DNA of 64,000 nucleotides from Bin55 sp965203735 (GTDB lineage Bacteria > Pseudomonadota > Gammaproteobacteria > Pseudomonadales > Azotimanducaceae), in contig OZ241909.1 of the NCBI GenBank assembly GCA_965203735.1, positions 3,596,001 through 3,660,000 of the forward strand, written 5' to 3'. Of the stretch, positions 57,982 through 64,000 are shown in pieces (the first letter of the stretch is position 1; each line of letters starts with the position of its first letter). Position numbers and translations under genes: made by a program. The notes below the pieces were generated by a model. It worked only from the letters and a program-made list of their open reading frames with translations, had not been told where the DNA came from and ran no database searches.

Positions 57982-60174
57982 ATGAGTGAAGAAAGCAAAT
58001 GCCCGGTCGCACATGGCTTAGGTAAGAAAGCTGCGAGCGACGGTACGACAAATCGAGACTGGTGGCCAAACCAACTCAATATCAACGTGTTGCACCAACA
58101 TTCGTCCGAATCCAAACCCACAAATGGGTTCGATTACGCAGAAGAATTCGCGAAGCTTGACTATCAAGCCTTGAAGGATGATCTTTTTGAGCTTATGACC
58201 ACATCACAGGATTGGTGGCCGGCAGACTACGGTCATTATGGACCGCTGTTTATTCGTATGGCTTGGCATGCGGCGGGAACCTATCGCATCGGCGACGGAC
58301 GCGGAGGAGCAGGAACTGGAAACTTGCGCTTCCCACCTATCAACAGTTGGCCGGACAATGGAAACCTCGACAAAGCAGTTCGATTGCTGTGGCCCATAAA
58401 GCAGAAATACGGCAAGCAGATTTCATGGGGCGATCTACTTATTTTGACTGGCAATTGCGCGTTGGAGTCCATGGGATTCAAGACGTTTGGATTCGGTGGC
58501 GGACGAGAAGATGTATGGCAGTCCGAGGAAGACATTTACTGGGGTTCCGAGACCGAGTGGCTTGGCGACAATCGCTATACAGGCGTGCGCGACCTAGAAA
58601 AACCTCTCGGCGCTGTTCAAATGGGACTGATCTATGTCAATCCCCAAGGTCCGAACGGGAATCCCGACCCGGTTGCCTCCGGAGTCGATATACGTGAGAC
58701 ATTCGCTCGTATGGCGATGAATGACGAGGAGACTGTAGCGCTCACTGCCGGCGGTCATACGTTTGGAAAGTGTCACGGGGCAGCTCTTGAATCGAATGTA
58801 GCTTCGGAACCTGAAGGTGCTCCCGTCGAACAACAAGGCCTCGGATGGAAGAACAGCAATGGATCAGGAGTTGCTGGTGATGCCATAACAAGTGGACTGG
58901 AAGGCGCGTGGACCAATAATCCGACGACATGGGACAACGGATATTTTGACAATCTGTTCGGCTATGAGTGGGAACTGACCAAGAGCCCCGCGGGAGCGCA
59001 CCAGTGGATACCGCAGAATGGTGCAGCTGCTGATGCCGTACCGGATGCGCATGATCCTGAAGTACGACACGCACCGATCATGACCACCGCCGATATGGCA
59101 ATGAGAACGGATTCGATTTACGAACCGATTTCGAGACGTTTCCATGAAAATCCCGAAGAGTTTGCGGATGCGTTCGCACGTGCTTGGTTCAAGCTAACTC
59201 ATCGTGACATGGGTCCGCGAGTTCGATACCTCGGTCCGGAAGTACCCGCCGAAGAATTGATTTGGCAAGATCCGGTTCCAGCAGTCAATCATGAGTTGGT
59301 TGATGAACAAGACGTAGCATCGCTAAAGGCTAAGATCCTGAATTCAGGACTCTCAACGTCGAAACTCGTTGCGACTGCGTGGGCATCGGCGTCCACGTTC
59401 CGTGGATCTGATAAGCGCGGTGGCGCGAATGGCGCGCGTGTTGGTCTCGAACCCCAAAAAGATTGGGAAGTAAACGATCCTTCTCAATTGGCAGCTGTTC
59501 TAGGCACACTTGAAGGAATACAACGGGAATTCAATGACTCGGCATCTGGCGGTAAAGCCATTTCACTTGCGGACCTTATCGTATTGGCGGGATGTGCAGG
59601 AGTTGAGCAAGCTGCTAAGGTCGCAGGTCATGACATTGTCGTACCGTTTACACCTGGTCGGACGGACGCTTCGGCCGAACAAACCGACTCTGATTCATTT
59701 GCAATACTTGAACCGCGGGCGGATGGATTCCGAAATTACTTCCAAGAGGGGCACATCGCTTCGCAAGAGCAATTGTTGATCGACCGTGCCCAACTGCTGA
59801 CAATCTCTGCGCCTGAATTGACAGTGCTGATTGGCGGACTGAGAGTAATGAACGTCAATTCGGGTGGTTCCCAGAACGGTGTCTTCACCAAACGGCCAGG
59901 CGTTCTTTCCAATGACTTTTTCGTGAACTTGCTCGATATGAGCACGGATTGGGTTCCGACCTCCGATGCATGTGAGTTGTTTGAGGGCCGTGACCGCTCC
60001 ACAGGTGAAGTCAAGTGGACGGGGACACGCGTAGACCTCATCTTCGGTTCGAACTCGCAGCTGCGTGCGCTTTCCGAATACTACGGCTGCTCCGATTCGG
60101 AGCAGCAGTTTGTGCAGGACTTTGTCGCTGCATGGAACAAAGTCATGAATCTAGACAGGTTCGATATCGCCTAA
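57982..60174 (+). CDS. katG: Catalase-peroxidase KatG
   Basis: A bifunctional heme enzyme that removes hydrogen peroxide. The 730-residue product has the distal site RMAWH (Arg92, Trp95, His96), part of the Met-Tyr-Trp adduct, the proximal-His segment TAGGHTFGKCHG, and a second, non-catalytic peroxidase-like half (LADLIVLAGCAGVEQAAKVAG). Length is standard. AGGAG is well placed upstream of the ATG. A strong intrinsic terminator follows. Confidence 0.97.
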   Translation: MSEESKCPVAHGLGKKAASDGTTNRDWWPNQLNINVLHQHSSESKPTNGFDYAEEFAKLDYQALKDDLFELMTTSQDWWPADYGHYGPLFIRMAWHAAGTYRIGDGRGGAGTGNLRFPPINSWPDNGNLDKAVRLLWPIKQKYGKQISWGDLLILTGNCALESMGFKTFGFGGGREDVWQSEEDIYWGSETEWLGDNRYTGVRDLEKPLGAVQMGLIYVNPQGPNGNPDPVASGVDIRETFARMAMNDEETVALTAGGHTFGKCHGAALESNVASEPEGAPVEQQGLGWKNSNGSGVAGDAITSGLEGAWTNNPTTWDNGYFDNLFGYEWELTKSPAGAHQWIPQNGAAADAVPDAHDPEVRHAPIMTTADMAMRTDSIYEPISRRFHENPEEFADAFARAWFKLTHRDMGPRVRYLGPEVPAEELIWQDPVPAVNHELVDEQDVASLKAKILNSGLSTSKLVATAWASASTFRGSDKRGGANGARVGLEPQKDWEVNDPSQLAAVLGTLEGIQREFNDSASGGKAISLADLIVLAGCAGVEQAAKVAGHDIVVPFTPGRTDASAEQTDSDSFAILEPRADGFRNYFQEGHIASQEQLLIDRAQLLTISAPELTVLIGGLRVMNVNSGGSQNGVFTKRPGVLSNDFFVNLLDMSTDWVPTSDACELFEGRDRSTGEVKWTGTRVDLIFGSNSQLRALSEYYGCSDSEQQFVQDFVAAWNKVMNLDRFDIA

Positions 60175-60191
60175 TCCCGTCATGACAATCC

Positions 60192-60220
60192 GCGTCTCGT
60201 GCTTCTGCGAGACGCCTTTT
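60192..60220 (+). terminator. Intrinsic terminator of katG
   Basis: A perfect 8-bp GC-rich stem (GCGTCTCG/CGAGACGC) with an 8-base loop is followed by CTTTTGTATTTT, starting 18 bases after the katG stop. This is the clearest rho-independent terminator in the window. Confidence 0.85.
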
Positions 60221-60485
60221 GTATTTTCAATCTCTAGTGTGTAACCGGCACGCTGCAGGACGGTACACCAGAAATTTGATCGTGGTTTCGATGCTTGCTG
60301 GAGTTCATCGAGGAACTGCAGAAGATCCACTAATGGAATGCGACCTCGATCAAGCGAGCCAACTCCGTCTTTTGTGAGCACAATTCGGGAATTGCTGTCA
60401 CTACAAACTACGTCGTTAAACTGCTTCACCAAGGTAGCGTTAAGATTGCTAACTGTTCAGTTGCTTGGTCATTGAAGAACGCTAG

Positions 60486-61619
60486 ATGCCCCTTGACGAT
60501 CACTGCCGTTCCTGGATAACCCAATGGGACGCGTCAGATCAGCACCGAACCGGTACCGCGGGCGATAGGCGCACATCCGATTGGTTGCTCAAGGAAGCCT
60601 CACGCTTGGGAGCAAAGGCGAAACTGTATGAATTTCCCTTCATCCGAAAGGACGTACACACCGCGCTCCTAAAGACAACTCACAAGAACTACGATGGGTT
60701 TCCCATGTTTGACGGAGGAACCACGTTGGATCGAGACAGCTCTGGAGTAATGAGCACCACTTCCGACAAGGATTCCATTCTTGTGTTGGACGAGTTCAAT
60801 TCGGACACTTCGCTCGAGAGTGCACGACGAAGTCAAGAGTTGAAAGGCGTTGTAGTTGTCTCGAATTTGCGCATACCTGGACTCGCTCTACTCAACGCCG
60901 ACAGTTACGGGCGACCATACGGTCCTCCCGTCCTGCAACTACCTTCGGAGTTTAGGCGGGAGCTACTCGATGCCGCGGATTCAAACCAACATGCGTCCCT
61001 TTCAATTGTTCTAGACGATCAAAGCACGGATGCATCGAATGTCGAAGCAACAATTCGTGGCACTAGAACCGACCTCGCTCCAGTAGTAATCATGACGCCC
61101 AAGAGCTCTTGGTACACCAGTACGGCCGAGAGAATTGGCGGGATTGTCTGCTGGCTCGAATGCATTCGCCATTTTGTCGAGCATCCGCCAACCCGCGACG
61201 TAATTTTCACAGCCAACACTGGTCATGAACTTGGTCACGTTGGTTTAGCTAGCTTCTTGGAAACCAGTCCTCAACTAACTAAGGGTGCCCACCTATGGGT
61301 TCACTTTGGAGCCAATTTTGGTGCGACTGATTCCAACGTACGACTTCAGTCGTCTTCGGAGAACCACTTGAGCACAATGCGTTCCATATTGCGGAAGCAC
61401 AATGTATCTGTGAGCAGCGAAGCCAATCCGGGCTTTAGACCGGGCGGAGAAGCGCGAAACATTTTTGATGGCGGAGGAGAATATGCCTCAATCCTAGGTT
61501 CCAATAGACTGTTCCACCACCCCAACGATCGATTCAACACAAACGTTGATCTGCCACGACTACTCTGTATTCGATCAGCCATGCTCGAGTGTGTTCAACA
61601 TTGGGCTACGAGTGTTTGA
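60486..61619 (+). CDS. M28-family peptidase-like protein, active site divergent
   Basis: A 377-residue protein with the fold order of M28 aminopeptidases: a QHRTGTAGDRRTSDWLLKEA beginning, a PA-like insert, then LAPVVIMTPKSSWYTS where the HxD zinc pair would be, and IFTANTGHELGHVGLASFL where the GEE/GHE pair lies, then the FHHPNDRFNTNVD C-terminal histidine region. The first zinc ligands look replaced, so activity is doubtful. No signal peptide is evident. It overlaps the start of the pseudouridine synthase gene by 8 bases. Confidence 0.72.
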   Translation: MPLDDHCRSWITQWDASDQHRTGTAGDRRTSDWLLKEASRLGAKAKLYEFPFIRKDVHTALLKTTHKNYDGFPMFDGGTTLDRDSSGVMSTTSDKDSILVLDEFNSDTSLESARRSQELKGVVVVSNLRIPGLALLNADSYGRPYGPPVLQLPSEFRRELLDAADSNQHASLSIVLDDQSTDASNVEATIRGTRTDLAPVVIMTPKSSWYTSTAERIGGIVCWLECIRHFVEHPPTRDVIFTANTGHELGHVGLASFLETSPQLTKGAHLWVHFGANFGATDSNVRLQSSSENHLSTMRSILRKHNVSVSSEANPGFRPGGEARNIFDGGGEYASILGSNRLFHHPNDRFNTNVDLPRLLCIRSAMLECVQHWATSV

Positions 61620-62283
61620 AATCCTCTTTCAAGACGAGAATTGTTTGGTCATCGAAAAGCCCAGCGGGATTAGTGTCTTACGAGACCGAGATGGGTCACC
61701 TAATGTCTTCGACACAATTCGTGAGGAATTCCGCGAAGCAAAGCTCGTACACCGTCTGGACAAGGGAACCAGTGGCGTGATGGTAGTTGCCCTCACAAAG
61801 CAATTCCAAGCGTTCGCATCCCGACAGTTTGCTAAGAGGCACATTCGAAAGTTTTACATTGCCGTGATTTCCGGCCACGTTGCAAAGGGTCGAACTCTGA
61901 CCGTAGACTTACCGTTAAACCCTGGTCGCAAGGGCCGATATCGTGTTGCTGGATTACGAGAGGAGATTCGCACTCAACGCGAAGGATGGTCTATAGATTC
62001 CAGTGACGGCCATCCAAGCACTACACGGGTCCGAGCTCTGGAATTAGGTCGAAATCGAACCTCGGTAATGCTTCAACCTTTGTCGGGTCGCACACATCAG
62101 CTTCGTGTACATATGGCGTGGATCGGTCACTCCATAGTCGGAGATGGACTCTATGGTGTACCTAAGTCATCGGAACAATCATGGAAGCGGTTGCTGTTGC
62201 ATAGCACACGAGTGTGTATAGATTCGAAATACTCGTTTACCAGCAGACCACCCAAGGAATTTCAAGAGGCGTTGAGGCTCTAG
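61612..62283 (+). CDS. RluA-family pseudouridine synthase
   Basis: About 224 residues from a GTG at 61612 that overlaps the preceding stop. The catalytic motif HRLDKGTSG has Asp50, with the family blocks LVIEKPSGISV, FYIAVISG and LSGRTHQLRVHMAWIGHSIVGDGLYG. It lacks an S4 domain, like RluA, TruC and RluC-type short enzymes. It isomerises uridine in rRNA or tRNA; the site cannot be told from sequence. A longer frame to ATG 61546 is possible but runs inside the upstream gene. Confidence 0.9.
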   Translation: MFEILFQDENCLVIEKPSGISVLRDRDGSPNVFDTIREEFREAKLVHRLDKGTSGVMVVALTKQFQAFASRQFAKRHIRKFYIAVISGHVAKGRTLTVDLPLNPGRKGRYRVAGLREEIRTQREGWSIDSSDGHPSTTRVRALELGRNRTSVMLQPLSGRTHQLRVHMAWIGHSIVGDGLYGVPKSSEQSWKRLLLHSTRVCIDSKYSFTSRPPKEFQEALRL

Positions 62284-62308
62284 AACTAGCCTGTGACAGC
62301 GAATCGCG

Positions 62309-62731
62309 CTAGATTGGATCGCTTCGGGAAGTTAATTTTCGAGCGAGTGCAAATCCGGCAATGGCCAAACCAGGAGACCGCGTAAGTGCGAGTGTAGCCG
62401 CCGCAACTCCACCACTGATCAGAAACGATACTAGCTGAGGACTTCGACCTCTTCCAGTTGTGGCTCGAGAGATCGTGTGTTCGCAGTTGTTCGTGAACAG
62501 GTTGTAGTTTCTATCCGAATCTTCTCGGCTGTAACGCAAAGCCTCCAAGTGTTCCAAAGAATCCATTTCGTGCACGAACATGCGTTTGTTCTTTCGAAAT
62601 TCGTTCATCGAAGAGACGTGCTCGCCCTGGAACGGTGTGTTGTGGAACACTTGACCATCTTCAAGCACGATTCCGCGATGCATAACAAGGCCTTTACGAC
62701 GCGACACAACATCGCCGGGTCTATATTCCAT
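62309..62731 (-). CDS. LRAT-like (NlpC/P60 superfamily) protein
   Basis: About 140 residues from ATG 62731 (GAGG six bases upstream; a GTG at 62773 is an alternative). The first half has GDVVSRRKG, MHRGIVLEDGQVFHNTP and YNLFTNNCEHTI, the permuted papain-like LRAT pattern with a His and the catalytic Cys in NCEH. The second half is hydrophobic (LVSFLISGGVAAATLALTRS, GLAIAGFALA), probably membrane-associated. LRAT-like enzymes act as acyltransferases or thiol hydrolases on lipids; bacterial ones are little studied. It converges with the pseudouridine synthase gene. Confidence 0.8.
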   Translation of the reverse strand: MEYRPGDVVSRRKGLVMHRGIVLEDGQVFHNTPFQGEHVSSMNEFRKNKRMFVHEMDSLEHLEALRYSREDSDRNYNLFTNNCEHTISRATTGRGRSPQLVSFLISGGVAAATLALTRSPGLAIAGFALARKLTSRSDPI

Positions 62732-62831
62732 ACGAACCTCAGATGTGATCAAGAACTCTTTACCAAACGTCACCTATGAATGTAGCACAAACTGTGCCAA
62801 CTCATCGCTAAATTAAATGGACAGACCTTAA

Positions 62832-63194
62832 CTATTCAGGTTCATTCTCATCGGGATCATCTTCGACTGCCTTGAGCATAAAGTCGATTGCGTCTTCCAG
62901 TTCTTCATCGGTACAACCTGTGCACGCGCCTTTTTTTGGCATTGCTGGTGGGATACCCTCTATGGTGTTGGTCAAGAGAGTTTCCCTACCTTTCTCGATT
63001 CGCGGTGCCCAAGCTTCTTTGTCTCCGAAGAGGGGTGAACCGGCTACCCCACCCTGGTGGCAGGTGCGACAATACTTCCGATAGATTTTCTGTCCTGGAT
63101 GTTCCTCAGTCTGAGCCGGAGTTCCTCCGCCACCACCACAACCGGCAAGGAAGCAGCCTAGGAAGAAAAAGAGACTTATGCTTCGGGCGTGCAT
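62832..63194 (-). CDS. Cytochrome c5-like lipoprotein
   Basis: A 120-residue exported monoheme cytochrome. The signal ends in the lipobox LAGC, followed by a glycine linker. The heme site is CRTCH (about 42-46), the distal Met is probably in PPAMPKKG, and the CTGC pair that marks cytochrome c5/c555 is present (ACTGCTDEEL). An acidic C-terminal tail follows. It would carry electrons in the periplasm, anchored by lipid. Confidence 0.9.
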   Translation of the reverse strand: MHARSISLFFFLGCFLAGCGGGGGTPAQTEEHPGQKIYRKYCRTCHQGGVAGSPLFGDKEAWAPRIEKGRETLLTNTIEGIPPAMPKKGACTGCTDEELEDAIDFMLKAVEDDPDENEPE

Positions 63195-63391
63195 ATGCTT
63201 AGATCTCTACTTCAATCTCGTGCATGGCGTTAACAACCTGAGCATTTTAGGAACCAGAATGCTTGAACTGCCTTCACACTCCCCTCTTGCTACGATATGC
63301 ACCTGTGAGATCGTATTGTCACGGTTGAGTCAAGCTTCAAATCGTCTCATATCACTCACAAACCAATTCAACAAATGCCATAAAGCTTCCC

Positions 63392-64000
63392 ATGCCTGAC
63401 TATCGTGTAGCAGACATTTCGTTAGCCGATTTCGGTAATCGAGAGATTGACCTAGCTGAAGCGGAAATGCCCGCTCTCATGGCTTTAAGGAGCAAATATG
63501 CCGAAGAGCAGCCGTTGAAAGGTGCCAAGATTATCGGCTGCATTCACATGACGATTCAAACCGCGGTTCTTATTCGTACCTTGCGTGCACTAGGAGCGGA
63601 TGTGCGCTGGTCGTCATGCAACATCTTTTCCACTCAGGATCATGCGGCCGCCGCGATGGCCGCAGACGGTGTGCCTGTCTTCGCATGGAAGGGAGAGACA
63701 GAAGAAGAATACGAGTGGTGCATTGAACAAACCGTATTGATCAATGGAGAACCTTGGGAAGCGAATGTACTTCTTGACGATGGAGGAGACCTAACTCAAC
63801 TAATTCACGAGCGATATCCCAGAATGCTGGATCGAATTCACGGTATTAGCGAAGAAACCACAACTGGCGTGCATCGACTACGAGAAATGTTGGACGACGG
63901 GTCACTAAGAGTTCCCGCGATTGATGTCAACGCGTCAATCACAAAGAGCAAAAATGACAACCGCTACGGATGTCGACACAGTCTCAACGATGCCGTCAAG
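63392..64000 (+). CDS. ahcY: Adenosylhomocysteinase (5' part, runs off the window)
   Basis: The first 203 codons of SAH hydrolase, which recycles S-adenosylhomocysteine made by methyltransferases. Seen are GNREIDLAEAEMPALM, GAKIIGCIHMTIQTAVLI, WSSCNIFSTQDHAAAAMA, LDDGGDLTQL, EETTTGVHRL and the NAD-domain start SKNDNRYGCRHSL. The gene continues past position 64000. The 197 bases upstream do not show an SAH riboswitch pattern that I recognise. Confidence 0.97.
   Translation, partial: MPDYRVADISLADFGNREIDLAEAEMPALMALRSKYAEEQPLKGAKIIGCIHMTIQTAVLIRTLRALGADVRWSSCNIFSTQDHAAAAMAADGVPVFAWKGETEEEYEWCIEQTVLINGEPWEANVLLDDGGDLTQLIHERYPRMLDRIHGISEETTTGVHRLREMLDDGSLRVPAIDVNASITKSKNDNRYGCRHSLNDAVK

Noticed and set aside
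60151..60432. 93-codon minus-strand frame overlapping the katG 3' end
   Set aside because: It reads through the strong katG terminator hairpin and into katG; no family motif was seen.
63195..63391. SAH riboswitch upstream of ahcY
   Set aside because: The conserved core and pairing pattern of the known riboswitch were not found in these 197 bases.
1..64000. CRISPR array or prophage
   Set aside because: No regularly spaced repeats and no phage structural or integrase genes were seen in the window.

Overview
The window looks like a chromosomal segment of a gammaproteobacterium of moderate GC content. This is inferred from gene order: rpsF-rpsR-rplI-dnaB next to rlmB-rnr, miaA-hflX-hflK-hflC-purA, mutL next to an AMIN/LysM amidase and tsaE-nnrD, queG, orn, epmA-efp-epmB, and parC-parE-cpdA with a YqiB-like gene. 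No rRNA or other taxonomic marker is present, so the genus cannot be named. The stop codons read here (TAA for dnaB and katG, TAG for rplI) show that UAA still terminates core genes.

Layout. 0-24 kb is a dense housekeeping block, mostly on the minus strand: a TauD-like dioxygenase, dnaB and ribosomal proteins, RNA processing genes, tRNA-Leu, folE2, purA, the hfl genes, miaA, mutL, an amidase, tsaE, nnrD, queG, orn and the EF-P modification genes. 24-33 kb is accessory: a two-gene helicase/nuclease-like pair, an IS1595-type transposase remnant, two unusual tRNA-like genes in tandem (one a tRNA-Ser-type gene with a UUA anticodon), and a Nudix/NrtR-type regulator divergent from an unknown 508-residue protein across two TTGTC-N5-GACAA palindromes. 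33-49 kb is a lipid or sterol-modifying locus. 49-57 kb returns to core genes (parC, parE, cpdA, a yqiB homologue, a MATE exporter) plus an ankyrin protein. 57-64 kb holds katG, an M28-like protein, an RluA-type pseudouridine synthase, an LRAT-like protein, a cytochrome c5-like lipoprotein and the start of ahcY.

The most unusual part is 32.6-48.9 kb. It encodes methyltransferases with sterol C-24 methyltransferase hallmarks (one intact gene, one interrupted by an in-frame TAA, one fragment), two Rieske oxygenases of the sterol/ketosteroid type, a Baeyer-Villiger-type monooxygenase, a cytochrome P450 fused to an N-terminal GPP34 (GOLPH3-like) domain, and an MMPL/RND permease with an outer-membrane barrel and a LolA-like periplasmic protein. 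I infer a route that oxidises, methylates and transports a sterol or other polycyclic lipid. No oxidosqualene cyclase or squalene epoxidase is in the window, so the substrate is unknown and could be made elsewhere or taken from a host or the environment.

A second theme is possible UAA recoding. The interrupted methyltransferase is open on both sides of one TAA codon, and a tRNA-Ser-like gene whose anticodon would read UAA lies about 6 kb away. Ordinary pseudogene decay explains the TAA equally well from sequence alone.
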